64,000 nucleotides of DNA, taken from PALSA-607 sp036501485 (GTDB lineage: Bacteria; Actinomycetota; Actinomycetes; Acidothermales; Acidothermaceae). The notes beneath the pieces were generated by a model. That model saw only the letters and a program-made list of their open reading frames with translations. It was not told where the DNA came from and did no database searches. Location: positions 1 through 64,000 of the forward strand of contig DASYAG010000022.1 in assembly GCA_036501485.1 (NCBI GenBank), read 5' to 3'. Shown here piece after piece: positions 8,622 through 16,835 of the stretch. The position numbers were made by a program, and so were the translations under genes. Position 1 is the first letter of the stretch. Every line of letters begins with the position of its first letter.

Positions 8622-9218
8622 CTAGTCCACCACGAGGCCGAGTGCGATCGCGAACAACCCGCTCTGCGCGACGTCGACATGCGCGCCGCGCCACGACGCG
8701 CCGAGCAGGTCAACACCCTCGAGATTCGCCCCGCACAGGTCGGCGTCCTCGAAATCGGTGTGATGCACGCGAGCGTGTCGCAGGTCGCAGTCGCGGAGCA
8801 CGCCGCGATGCAGTTTCGATTCGGAAAGGTCTGCCTCCGCGAGCTTCACGCCGCGCAGGTCGAGGTCGGTCAGGTCGCTGCCGCGAATCGTGACGTACGA
8901 CCAGTCGCCTCCGATGACCCGCATCGGGCGCAGTGTCGCGCCCGACAAGTCACTTCCACTGAGCTTGCATCCGTCGAAGAGCGCGTCGCGCAGTACCGCG
9001 TCGCGAAACGTGCACCGCAGAAATGCCGAGCCGACGTGCTCGCTGCTCGACAGTCGGGCATGGGAGAAGTCGCAGTCCTCGAACACCACGCCGCGGGTTC
9101 GCAACTCGATCAGATCGGCTCCTGCATACGCACCGCCGACGAAGCGGACGCCGACCAGATCGGCCACGCCGAACGCCAACAGTTCGCTCGCCGGTCGGTC
9201 TGCAGGTGTCGTCGTCAT
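8622..9218 (-). CDS. Pentapeptide-repeat protein
   Basis: 198 residues. Start MTTTPADRPASELLAF at 9218 has GAGGAG just upstream and is preferred over the ATG at 9245. Most of the sequence follows the A(D/N)Lxx pentapeptide pattern: GADLIELRTRGVVFEDCDF, ALFDGCKLSGSDLSGATL, LRGVKLAEADLSESKLHRG and DADLCGANLEGVDLLGA. It should form a right-handed quadrilateral beta-helix. Some relatives protect gyrase from inhibitors (Qnr, MfpA), but the family is broad and no target can be assigned here. Confidence 0.88.
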   Translation of the reverse strand: MTTTPADRPASELLAFGVADLVGVRFVGGAYAGADLIELRTRGVVFEDCDFSHARLSSSEHVGSAFLRCTFRDAVLRDALFDGCKLSGSDLSGATLRPMRVIGGDWSYVTIRGSDLTDLDLRGVKLAEADLSESKLHRGVLRDCDLRHARVHHTDFEDADLCGANLEGVDLLGASWRGAHVDVAQSGLFAIALGLVVD

Positions 9219-9398
9219 CAATCTCCTCACCAACCCGTGTGACATTACTGGAAAACGCTAGTTTTATTGACATTCCAGCGCTTAGCGACGCAAGTCCGCA
9301 CAGTGCAACCCTGCAGCGATCGTCACGTTTGCGAGCTCAAAGTCGGTGGTACTGTCCGCACGAGACCTGCGCCAAGCTGGTCTGTAGACGGGGGAATC

Positions 9399-10571
9399 AT
9401 GCAGCGCGCTGCCGCGATCTTGAGTTCACTTGCATTGCTGGCTGGCGCTTCAGTTTCCGCCGCCAGTTCGGCGCAAGCGGCTACCACTGCCAGCTATTAC
9501 GGTGCTGGCGACTACCAGGTCGACGCCACCCACCAAGGAAACGCCGGGCCTGCGTTGTCCGCAGCGCTGAAGGTCAAGTGGACAAAGGACTTCGGCGGCA
9601 CCGTCTCCTATCCGGTGATCGTGGGCGGAAGGATGTATTTCACTGTCCAGCACCTCAACGATCTGGGCAGCGATCTCTACGCCGTGGTTGCGACTACCGG
9701 CGCGAAGGTATGGGGGCCGGTGGCGCTGGCATACGGCTCGACCGGGTACAGCGCTTTGTCCTACGACGGTGGCCGGGTGTTCGCGATGATCGGCAATGGC
9801 AACCTGCGGGCTTTCGACGCGGCTACCGGCAAGCTCGACTGGTCGGTACAGCTGCCCTACGAGGGAAACTTCACGTCGCCCCCGACCGCCAGCGGAGGGG
9901 TCGTCTATGTCGGCGGCTCGGGTAGCGGCGGCAAGCTTTACGCGGTGAGTGAATCGACCGGGGTCGTGAAGTGGATGCAAGAAGTCATGAACGGCGCCCA
10001 CAGCGCACCCGCAGTCGGCGGCGGCGGTGTATACGTGTCGTACTCGGCAGAGTTGAGCTACCGGTTTTCCACGACGGGCCAGCTCGTGTGGACGCACACC
10101 GCCGGCGGAGAAGGCGGCGGCGGCCGCACTGCGGTGCTGCACGGCAGTCAACTCTGGGTTCGCGATGACGCCGGCATGACACCGGCGATCCTCGATACGG
10201 CGACCGGCAAGCAGGTTCGCACGTTCCAGTCTGCGACCGCGCCGGCATTCGCGGGCAACACCGCCTTCGTCGTGGCGAACGATGGCCTGCAGGCGATCAA
10301 CGCGACGACCGGAAAAACGCTGTGGAACCAACATGGCGACGGCGGCCTGGAGTCCGCACCCGAGGTCGCAGGAGCCACCGTTTACATCGGGAGTGGCTTC
10401 GGCAAGATCTTCGGGTACTCCACTACAACAGGCAAACAAGTCTGGGAAGCATCAACGGGAGCGACCTTCGTCGGACCCGACGAACACAACGGCAGCGTCC
10501 TGCAGGGTTTACAGATCGGGGACGGTCTGCTGGCGGTTCCCGCGACGACGCGAATGACCGTCTTCGGCTAA
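9399..10571 (+). CDS. Secreted PQQ/BamB-like beta-propeller protein
   Basis: 390 residues. ATG at 9399 is preceded by GGGGGAA. A signal peptide runs from MQRAAAILSSLALLAGASVSA to AQA. The rest has repeated propeller blades of the PQQ type, each with a LYAVxxTTGxxxW or related pattern: LYAVVATTGAKVWG, LRAFDAATGKLDWSVQLP, LYAVSESTGVVKW, LQAINATTGKTLWNQ and IFGYSTTTGKQVWEAS. About seven blades are present. There is no lipobox. It is probably exported and acts as a binding scaffold. No dehydrogenase catalytic motif is seen, and no functional neighbour helps. Confidence 0.85.
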   Translation: MQRAAAILSSLALLAGASVSAASSAQAATTASYYGAGDYQVDATHQGNAGPALSAALKVKWTKDFGGTVSYPVIVGGRMYFTVQHLNDLGSDLYAVVATTGAKVWGPVALAYGSTGYSALSYDGGRVFAMIGNGNLRAFDAATGKLDWSVQLPYEGNFTSPPTASGGVVYVGGSGSGGKLYAVSESTGVVKWMQEVMNGAHSAPAVGGGGVYVSYSAELSYRFSTTGQLVWTHTAGGEGGGGRTAVLHGSQLWVRDDAGMTPAILDTATGKQVRTFQSATAPAFAGNTAFVVANDGLQAINATTGKTLWNQHGDGGLESAPEVAGATVYIGSGFGKIFGYSTTTGKQVWEASTGATFVGPDEHNGSVLQGLQIGDGLLAVPATTRMTVFG

Positions 10572-11545
10572 ACCGGCGGGGTGCGGTAGCTGTAGCGGTG
10601 GTGGTCGGCGAAGCCGAGCGATGCGTACAACGACAATGCGGGGTGGTTGTCGGCGAGGACCTCGAGCCACGCACGCACCGCGCCACGAGAAGCCGCCCAC
10701 TCCGTCAACGTCATCATGACCGCGCGCGCATGGCCCTGCCGTCGCAGCTCGGGATCGACCTCGATGGCCGTGAAGCCCACCCACGGAACCTCGACCGCCG
10801 CTCGCCCGATAGCGAGGGCTGCAGCGTCCGGGTCGCCCGCCTCGGCGGTGGCAAATGCGACGTCCGGCGCGCCGGTCAGTACTTGCAGCCCGGCCGAACT
10901 GACGGAACCGTCGCGGAACCGCAGCAGCCACGAGTTCGGTGGAAGGGAGGCGATCTGCACAGGAACGGACGCCGGTGCCATCGCGGCGCGAGCCGCGAGC
11001 AACCGCATCAACCGCGCAACCGTAGCCGTCTGAATGATGCTTTCATGCGCCGAACTCCACCCGCGCCGGTCGAGCTCCGCGCCGATATTGCTGCCGCTCA
11101 CGACCTGGATCATGGCGGGCAGTCCACGGGCGGCATACCAGTCAACGACGTACGCCAGGGCGTCGTCGAGCGGCCGCCCTGGATCGCCCAGGGCACGCGC
11201 TGAGCAAGCACGGGCGGTGAAGCCCTCAGCCGCCCGCAGCCACCACCGCCCGAGCCATTCTTCGTCGGGCGCGGGCCAGCTTCGGGCACATACCGCCTCG
11301 AGTTCCCGGGCCGCCAGTAGCGAAGGCCCGACCACCCGCACGGCTACGACGGCGTCGGTCGAGATCACTGCCAACGAGCCGTCAGATCGCCGAATCGCCA
11401 GCTGATCGCCGTCCAGAATCTCAAGATCGCCGACGACGTCCGTCGCGCCCGATTCCAGGTGATAGCGCACGCTCACGCGTCCCCCGACGTCGTCGGGGGA
11501 CAGGCCAGAGCTCGAATCGCTAGACACGCCGGACACCCCAAGCAT
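10568..11545 (-). CDS. GNAT-family N-acetyltransferase
   Basis: 325 residues. The N-terminal ~90 residues (RVSVRYHLE; DQLAIRRSDGSLAVIS) form a small beta-rich domain typical of the actinobacterial GNAT encoded beside fdxC-dapC. The C-terminal half is a GNAT fold with VGFTAIEVDPELRRQGHARAVMMTLTEWAASRGAVRAWLEV as acetyl-CoA binding region and ALSLYASLGFADHHRYSYR at the end. ATG at 11545 was taken; GTG at 11476 with GGGGGA upstream is an alternative. Substrate unknown. It is divergent from fdxC, an arrangement shared with many actinobacteria. Confidence 0.82.
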   Translation of the reverse strand: MLGVSGVSSDSSSGLSPDDVGGRVSVRYHLESGATDVVGDLEILDGDQLAIRRSDGSLAVISTDAVVAVRVVGPSLLAARELEAVCARSWPAPDEEWLGRWWLRAAEGFTARACSARALGDPGRPLDDALAYVVDWYAARGLPAMIQVVSGSNIGAELDRRGWSSAHESIIQTATVARLMRLLAARAAMAPASVPVQIASLPPNSWLLRFRDGSVSSAGLQVLTGAPDVAFATAEAGDPDAAALAIGRAAVEVPWVGFTAIEVDPELRRQGHARAVMMTLTEWAASRGAVRAWLEVLADNHPALSLYASLGFADHHRYSYRTPPV

Positions 11546-11608
11546 CGACAGGAGGTCAGGTTCGCCGATACTAGGTGCGGTTCACCGCTTCCGAGGAAGG
11601 GACTCCCC

Positions 11609-11938
11609 GTGACGTACGTGATCGCCCAGCCCTGTGTAGACCTCAAGGACAGGGCGTGCGTCGACGAGTGTCCGGTCGACTGCATCTATGAGGGTGGCCG
11701 GATGCTCTACATCCACCCCGACGAATGTGTCGACTGCGGCGCCTGCGAACCGGTCTGCCCGGTCGAGGCGATCTTCTACGAGGACGACGTCCCGGACCAG
11801 TGGAAGGACTACTACAAGGCGAACGTCGACTTCTTCGACGACCTCGGCTCGCCCGGCGGTGCCTCCAAGCTCGGCCCGGTCACGAAGGACCACCCGCTGA
11901 TCGCCGCGTTGCCGCCGCAGGAACAGGCGACGCACTGA
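11609..11938 (+). CDS. fdxC: Seven-iron ferredoxin FdxC
   Basis: 109 residues, GTG start at 11609 after GAGGAAGGGA. Cysteines at 9, 17, 21, 25, 40, 43, 46 and 50 (CVDECPVDC, CVDCGACEPVCP) give the pattern of a [3Fe-4S][4Fe-4S] bacterial ferredoxin, with the acidic C-terminal half usual in the mycobacterial FdxC family. It is a soluble electron carrier in the cytoplasm; the partner enzyme is not evident. The stop TGA overlaps the CTG proposed as the dapC start, so the two are probably translationally coupled. Confidence 0.93.
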   Translation: MTYVIAQPCVDLKDRACVDECPVDCIYEGGRMLYIHPDECVDCGACEPVCPVEAIFYEDDVPDQWKDYYKANVDFFDDLGSPGGASKLGPVTKDHPLIAALPPQEQATH

Positions 11939-13047
11939 CCCGTCGTGGCTTAGAGCTGCCTGATTTTCCCTGGGACAGCCTCGCCCCCTACGTCGCGATG
12001 GCGCGCGCCCATGACGGCGGCGTCGTCGACCTTTCAGTCGGGACGCCGGTTGATGCGGTCCCTGCGGTCGTGCAGGACGCGTTGGCCGCGACGACGAATA
12101 CCCCCGGCTATCCGGCAACGTACGGAACCTCGGCGGTGCGCGAAGCGGCCGCCGGCTGGCTGCGCCGCCGTCACGGAGTAACCGGCGCCGACCCCGCCAA
12201 CGTGTTGCCGACCATCGGGGCCAAGGAGTTCGTCGCGTGGTTGCCGACGCTGCTGGGTTTGGGTTCCGGCGACAGGGTCGGCATCCCCGCACTCGCGTAC
12301 CCGACCTATGACGTCGGGGCGCGATTGGCGGGCGCTGCGCCCATCGTCGTCGACAGCACGGTTGCGGTCGGGCCTGCGCCGTTGGCGATGCTCTGGCTGA
12401 ACTCGCCTGCTAACCCGCACGGTCAGATTCTCGGCGTCGAGCACCTGCGCAAGGTTGTCGAGTGGGCGCGCGAACGCGGCACGATCGTGGTCTCCGACGA
12501 GTGCTACCTCGAGTTCGGTTGGGACGACGAGGTGCCGGCGTTGTCGGTTCTCCATCCGTCTGTTTCCGGCTCATCACATGACGGACTGCTCGCCGTCCAC
12601 TCGTTGTCTAAGCGCTCGAACCTGGCTGGTTATCGGGCCGGCTTCGTCACGGGTGATGGGGCGCTGATCGCCGAGCTGCTCGAGGTCCGCAAGCACGCTG
12701 GGATGATTGTGCCGGCGCCCGTGCAGGCGGCGATGGTGGCCGCTCTCGACGACGACGCGCACGTCGAAGTACAACGCGGGCGCTACCTCGCTCGGCGCGC
12801 GATTTTGTGGCCCGCGTTGGTTTCGGCGGGCTTTTCGGTCGACCACTCGCAGGGCGGTCTCTACCTGTGGGCGACCCGCGACGAAGACTGCTGGGTCAGT
12901 ATCGAGTGGCTCGCGCAACTGGGAATTCTCGCTGGGCCAGGCAGCTTCTACGGCGACGCCGGGCGCCAGCACGTGCGCATCGCATTGACCGCAACCGACG
13001 AGCGCATTGCCGAAGCCGCCCGCCGCCTGACCGAAGCGCGCCCCTAA
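11935..13047 (+). CDS. dapC: Succinyldiaminopimelate aminotransferase (PLP)
   Basis: 370 residues if translated from the CTG at 11935, whose TG is part of the ferredoxin TGA stop (CTGA). No ATG, GTG or TTG lies near, and orthologues start within a few residues of the conserved LPDFPWDSL. Fold-type I aminotransferase features: DLSVGTPVDAVP, TYGTSAVREA, LNSPANPHG, SDECYLEFGW and the PLP lysine in VHSLSKRSNLAGYRAG. It converts N-succinyl-2-amino-6-ketopimelate to N-succinyl-LL-diaminopimelate with glutamate. Gene order GNAT-fdxC-dapC matches M. tuberculosis Rv1177-Rv1178. dapD and dapE lie 1.2 kb downstream, giving the succinylase branch of lysine and peptidoglycan precursor synthesis. Confidence 0.9.
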   Translation: MTRRGLELPDFPWDSLAPYVAMARAHDGGVVDLSVGTPVDAVPAVVQDALAATTNTPGYPATYGTSAVREAAAGWLRRRHGVTGADPANVLPTIGAKEFVAWLPTLLGLGSGDRVGIPALAYPTYDVGARLAGAAPIVVDSTVAVGPAPLAMLWLNSPANPHGQILGVEHLRKVVEWARERGTIVVSDECYLEFGWDDEVPALSVLHPSVSGSSHDGLLAVHSLSKRSNLAGYRAGFVTGDGALIAELLEVRKHAGMIVPAPVQAAMVAALDDDAHVEVQRGRYLARRAILWPALVSAGFSVDHSQGGLYLWATRDEDCWVSIEWLAQLGILAGPGSFYGDAGRQHVRIALTATDERIAEAARRLTEARP

Positions 13048-13096
13048 CGCCCCCAGCCACCGTCGGTTGATCACGTAAAGGCGGCTGGCAGGCCCC

Positions 13097-13120
13097 TCAA
13101 CAGGTGGTCGCACCTGTTGA
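13097..13120. terminator. Perfect 10-bp hairpin between convergent genes
   Basis: TCAACAGGTG, loop GTCG, CACCTGTTGA. The stem is perfect and lies between the converging ends of dapC and the lysozyme-like gene. There is no T-tract, as usual in actinobacteria. A protein-binding palindrome is the alternative. Confidence 0.6.
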
Positions 13121-13156
13121 TGTGACGGTTCGCCTAGCTTCGCGGACTCGTCTGGG

Positions 13157-13188
13157 CGGCGGGCGGCCTGCTCGGCGGGCGGCCTGCT
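13157..13188. repeat. Perfect 16-bp tandem duplication abutting a stop codon
   Basis: CGGCGGGCGGCCTGCT occurs twice head to tail (13157-13172, 13173-13188), followed by a degenerate third start (CAGCGGGTGGC). The second copy ends on the first base of the complement of the lysozyme-like gene's TGA. Confidence 0.85.
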
Positions 13189-14243
13189 CAGCGGGTGGCG
13201 ACAGTGATGATTACCGCGCCGGAAGCCGCGACGGTACTGGTCGGATGCCACTCGTCGCGATCGGGCCGCCATTCCTGCGTTCCGGCGACGACCGACGTGA
13301 TGCCCTCCGATGCGTGCGCCAGGGCCCATGCTGCAACGGTCGCGGTCCGATGGTCGGCCGTGGCGTCGGCATCTGTGCCGGGGAGCGCGCCAACGGGGGC
13401 GAGGCCGGTGATCGTGATCGTCGCCGACTTCGTCCCGTGCGCCACTACGGCTGGCGCGGTGATCTGCAAGTCGGAGGCGAGTCCGGACGTGACACCAGAC
13501 ACGGCTGCCACCAGCGACGTCGCTATCGGCAGGTCGGCTGCGGGCGCGGTCGAAGCGGCGGGAGACGCGAGGGCCGATGCGGTGCTTGAACTCTGAGCGC
13601 CTTTCACGTCGAGGCCCGGGTGCCCGAGACGGCAGGTGAGTTGGGTCAACGTCAGGCCGGTCAGGGCCGCGCCAAGTGCGGTGCCCAGCGGTTGCCACGA
13701 CGCGTACGCGTCGGGGAATGCGCTGCGCTGCACGGCCTGCGCCGCGGCCGCCACGGTGAGGCCCTCCCAGTTCCGCACCTTGACGAGGGCGTCGAAGAAC
13801 TTGCCACTCGAATAGACCGGGTCGAGGATCTGCTCTTCTGAGCCCCACCCCTGACTAGGCCGCTGCTGGAACAGACCGACCGAATCGGCGTCCCCGTAGT
13901 CGAGGTTCTTCAGCTTTGACTCCTGCTGCGCGGTTGCCAAAGCGATGATCACCGCTTGCTCGGGCAGACCGCGGCGCATCGCGACGTCCGCGATGATCGA
14001 GGCGTTCAGGAGCTGCTGCGGTTCAAGGGCGTAGACGGTGCCGGTGGTCTGACCGACGACCTGGCAGCTGTCGGCGACCGAGTGGTGCGGGGTCAGCGAC
14101 TTCACGCCGTAGATGACGGCGGTTGCGACCAAGGCGAGCGAGACGAAAACGACGATGGTCCTGGTCAGCCGGACACGGCGGGAGTGTCGGCGGGGCCGGC
14201 GCGCGCGCCGCACTGGCCGCGTGGGCCGATCGGACGTCGTCAT
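13188..14243 (-). CDS. Membrane-anchored lysozyme/transglycosylase-like protein
   Basis: 351 residues. A very basic N-terminus (RPTRPVRRARRPRRHSRR) is followed by one membrane anchor (~28-50, TIVVFVSLALVATAVIYGV), so the bulk is outside the cell. The conserved core is AVIIALATAQQESKLKNLDYG, DSVGLFQQRPSQGWGSEEQILDP and FFDALVKVRNW, the lysozyme-like segment seen in a widespread actinobacterial family with catalytic Glu in QQES. The C-terminal ~130 residues are Ala/Thr-rich with no recognised domain. It probably acts on cell-wall glycan. The neighbouring dap genes supply peptidoglycan precursor, which fits the context. Confidence 0.8.
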   Translation of the reverse strand: MTTSDRPTRPVRRARRPRRHSRRVRLTRTIVVFVSLALVATAVIYGVKSLTPHHSVADSCQVVGQTTGTVYALEPQQLLNASIIADVAMRRGLPEQAVIIALATAQQESKLKNLDYGDADSVGLFQQRPSQGWGSEEQILDPVYSSGKFFDALVKVRNWEGLTVAAAAQAVQRSAFPDAYASWQPLGTALGAALTGLTLTQLTCRLGHPGLDVKGAQSSSTASALASPAASTAPAADLPIATSLVAAVSGVTSGLASDLQITAPAVVAHGTKSATITITGLAPVGALPGTDADATADHRTATVAAWALAHASEGITSVVAGTQEWRPDRDEWHPTSTVAASGAVIITVATR

Positions 14244-14314
14244 GGCTAATGCGAATCTATCGCCGGGCGCGGTCCTACTCGGGCAAGCGCGATCACTGGG
14301 TAGTGTCAGCGGCC

Positions 14315-15151
14315 ATGGGCCCGCTCATCACCAGTCCGCTTCCCCCCGAGATCGATGCGCTGTGGGAGCGTCGCGCCGACCTCAACCCCGGCGACGCCGC
14401 AGCACGCGCTCTCGTCGTCGAGGCAGTCGACCAGCTCGACCAGGGATCGGCCCGGGTGGCCTGGGTCGACCCGTCGTCTGACGCCGTCGTCGTCGACGAA
14501 CGGGCGAAGCGAGCCATCTTGTTGTCGTTCAAAGTGCTGGCGATGCACGAGTCGGCGGCTGGCGATTTCCGCTACCACGACCGGATGCCCCTCAAGACGC
14601 GTCTCGACGGGGTGCGAGTAGTGCCGGGGGCGATCGTGCGCTGGGGTGCGTTCGTCGCGCCGGGTGCGGTGCTGCTGCCGAGCTTCGTCAACATCGGTGG
14701 CTACGTCGACGAGGGCAGCATGGTCGATACATGGGCGACCGTCGGATCGTGCGCACAGGTCGGCAAGCGGGTGCACCTCTCCGGCGGGGTCGGGCTCGGC
14801 GGCGTGCTCGAGCCACCGAACGCGGTGCCTGTTGTGGTTGAGGACGACGCGTTTATCGGGTCGCGCTCGATGGTGGTCGACGGCGCTCGAGTGCGTCGCG
14901 GTGCCAAGCTCGGGGCTGGCTGCATCCTGACCGCTTCGACCCATGTCTTCGACGCGGCCAGTGGCGATGAGTTGCCTCGGGGTGAAGCCCCGGCTTGGTC
15001 GGTGTGTGTCGGGTCGACGAGAGTGAAGTCCTTTCCTGGTGGGGATTTCGGCATGCCGTGCCTGCTCGTGCTCCGGCGCCTCGACGAGGGTCAGGCGCAC
15101 GACAAACTCGTGTTGAACGACGTGCTGCGCGAGCACGGCGTTGCGGAGTAG
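14315..15151 (+). CDS. dapD: Tetrahydrodipicolinate N-succinyltransferase, enterobacterial type
   Basis: 278 residues from ATG 14315; GTG at 14303 is an in-frame alternative, and neither has a strong ribosome site. The left-handed beta-helix hexapeptide repeats are clear. VRVVPGAIVRWGAFVAPGAV, SFVNIGGYVDEGSMVDTWAT, VGSCAQVGKRVHLSGGVGLG and GVLEPPNAVPVVVEDDAFIG follow the E. coli DapD pattern closely, unlike the longer divergent DapD of mycobacteria. It transfers succinyl from succinyl-CoA to tetrahydrodipicolinate. The stop is 4 bp before dapE. Confidence 0.92.
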   Translation: MGPLITSPLPPEIDALWERRADLNPGDAAARALVVEAVDQLDQGSARVAWVDPSSDAVVVDERAKRAILLSFKVLAMHESAAGDFRYHDRMPLKTRLDGVRVVPGAIVRWGAFVAPGAVLLPSFVNIGGYVDEGSMVDTWATVGSCAQVGKRVHLSGGVGLGGVLEPPNAVPVVVEDDAFIGSRSMVVDGARVRRGAKLGAGCILTASTHVFDAASGDELPRGEAPAWSVCVGSTRVKSFPGGDFGMPCLLVLRRLDEGQAHDKLVLNDVLREHGVAE

Positions 15152-15155
15152 CGCC

Positions 15156-16319
15156 ATGCCACTAGACATCGAAACGGACGTCGCGTCGCTGACGGCGGCA
15201 CTCGTCGATATCGCGTCGGTCAGTGGCGATGAAAAGCCGCTAGCGGACGACGTAGAGTTGGCGTTGCGTCAACTCGGCTACCTCGCGGTGGAGAGGGACG
15301 GCAACGTCGTCCTAGCTCGAACCGATACTGGCCGAGCGCAACGCATCGTTCTGGCCGGCCACATCGACACCGTGCCGATCGCTGACAACGTGCCCTCGCG
15401 CCGCGACGGCGAGATCCTGCACGGCTGCGGATCGAGCGACATGAAGTCGGGTGTCGCAGTGATGTTGCGGATGGCCGCGTTGCTGCAGCCATCGGCCGGT
15501 CGCAGCACGCCCTACGACCTCACCTACGTGTTCTACGACTGCGAAGAGATAGAGGCCGACCGCAACGGCCTTGGCCGTCTCGCGAGGCAACGCGTCGACG
15601 TGCTTCGTGGTGACCTGGCGATCGTGCTCGAACCGACCAACGGGGCGGTCGAGGCAGGCTGCCAGGGCACGGTCCGAATCGAGATCACGCTGAGCGGTAC
15701 CCGCGCGCACGCCGCCAGGGCGTGGCTTGGGCACAACGCAATTCATGCCGCCGCGCCTGTGTTGCAGCGGTTGGCCGACTACCGCCCGCGCTCCGTCGAG
15801 ATCGACGGATGTCTTTATCGCGAAGGGCTTTCGGCCGTGCGTATCAACGGTGGCGTCGCCGGCAACGTGATACCCGATGCGTGCACAGTCACGATCAACT
15901 TCAGGTTCGCCCCCGACCGCAATATCGCCGGCGCAGTCGAGCACGTGCGTGAGGTGTTCGCCGGGTACGAAGTCATCGCCACAGATGCCGCACCCGGCGC
16001 GCTGCCACGACTCGAAGAACCGGCGGCGGCCGCGTTCGTCGCTGCGATCGGCTTGCCGCCCGTCGCCAAGTTCGGTTGGACAGACGTCGCGCGTTTCGCT
16101 GAGCTCGGCATCCCGGCGGTGAACTTCGGCCCGGGCGATCCAGACGTTGCGCACATCCGAGACGAGCGCGTCGACGTGCGCGTCATCGAACGCGTGGAGC
16201 AGACCTTGCTCGGCTACCTCGTCGCCGCACCGCTTCTCGAGACACCGCTTCTCGAGACACCCATTCTCGCGACCCCCATTCTCGGGACACCGCTTCTCGA
16301 GACGCCGGGCGGCGAATGA
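15156..16319 (+). CDS. dapE: Succinyl-diaminopimelate desuccinylase (M20 metallohydrolase)
   Basis: 387 residues. ATG 15156 lies 4 bp after dapD; a TTG at 15141 is possible but overlaps. M20 metal-site motifs are complete: LAGHIDTVP (His, Asp), HGCGSSDMKSGVA (bridging Asp), FYDCEEIEADRNGL (catalytic Glu pair), LEPTNG and a terminal His in DPDVAHIRDE. The dimerisation domain contains GTRAHAARAWLGHNAIHAA. It releases succinate from N-succinyl-LL-DAP. The C-terminus ends in a five-fold pentapeptide repeat (LLETP, LLETP, ILATP, ILGTP, LLETP) not expected in the family. The stop overlaps the next ATG (ATGA). Confidence 0.92.
   Translation: MPLDIETDVASLTAALVDIASVSGDEKPLADDVELALRQLGYLAVERDGNVVLARTDTGRAQRIVLAGHIDTVPIADNVPSRRDGEILHGCGSSDMKSGVAVMLRMAALLQPSAGRSTPYDLTYVFYDCEEIEADRNGLGRLARQRVDVLRGDLAIVLEPTNGAVEAGCQGTVRIEITLSGTRAHAARAWLGHNAIHAAAPVLQRLADYRPRSVEIDGCLYREGLSAVRINGGVAGNVIPDACTVTINFRFAPDRNIAGAVEHVREVFAGYEVIATDAAPGALPRLEEPAAAAFVAAIGLPPVAKFGWTDVARFAELGIPAVNFGPGDPDVAHIRDERVDVRVIERVEQTLLGYLVAAPLLETPLLETPILATPILGTPLLETPGGE
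16230..16304 (+). repeat. Five tandem 15-bp units in the 3' end of dapE
   Basis: Units are CCGCTTCTCGAGACA (x2), CCCATTCTCGCGACC, CCCATTCTCGGGACA and CCGCTTCTCGAGACG. The 15-bp period keeps frame and encodes the C-terminal pentapeptides. Copies have diverged, so this is not a recent sequencing artefact. Confidence 0.92.
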
Positions 16320-16813
16320 CCCGCCTCGAAGGCCGCTCGCCGACGCCCCACGATCCGAGCGCCGGTCGCCGTCAGCTGCGGCGCCAGGTGGTTGCGGCGC
16401 CCAAGCGACAGCGGCGGCCGAATCCGTTTGGTGATGTCCCCACATCGAGGCCCGGACGTCGGATGCCTCCTGTACTCGCGTTCGCCTTGGTCATGTTAGG
16501 CCTCTCGGCCTTTGTCGGGGTCATTGGAGGACTTGGCCTCATTGCCAGCCAGCCGCTGGTTGCGGTGGCGTTCCTTGTATACGCGGTACTGGCCGCAGGC
16601 AGCGGGTGGTCCCTTGTGCGCCGTGAACGTCGCGGCTACTGGTCGGCCGTCGTGCTGCTCACCCTCATCGGCGCGGTGCCGGCAGGCTTCGCCATCGGTG
16701 CCGGATCGGTTGCCGCCGCCGTCGTGCTGGTACCGCCGCTGGTGATGGCCGGAATCTTGTTAATGCCCCGCGTGCGCGCCGAACTCACCGACCCCCACGA
16801 GCCACCCGCGTGA
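16316..16813 (+). CDS. Hypothetical membrane protein downstream of dapE
   Basis: 165 residues, ATGA overlap with dapE, so very likely cotranscribed. The N-terminal ~50 residues are basic and polar (RRQLRRQVVAAPKRQRRPNPFG). Then come about four hydrophobic helices: ~52-77, ~80-97, ~107-125 and ~128-148. A short acidic tail follows. No recognised family. Similar small membrane proteins follow dapE in other actinobacteria, but no function is known. Confidence 0.78.
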   Translation: MTRLEGRSPTPHDPSAGRRQLRRQVVAAPKRQRRPNPFGDVPTSRPGRRMPPVLAFALVMLGLSAFVGVIGGLGLIASQPLVAVAFLVYAVLAAGSGWSLVRRERRGYWSAVVLLTLIGAVPAGFAIGAGSVAAAVVLVPPLVMAGILLMPRVRAELTDPHEPPA

Positions 16814-16835
16814 GCATGTACTGCATGAGCGGGTC

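Noticed and set aside
12574..13848. Open frame of 424 residues antisense to dapC and overlapping the lysozyme-like gene
   Set aside because: Arg/His/Pro-rich shadow; both opposing genes are well identified.
16230..16304. Minisatellite considered as CRISPR remnant
   Set aside because: No spacers; the 15-bp period keeps the dapE frame.
16801..16835. Hairpin between the dapE-downstream gene and the aldo/keto reductase (CCCGC ... GCGGG)
   Set aside because: The stem is only five pairs plus a separated CATG/CATG with a large asymmetric loop; too weak to call a terminator.
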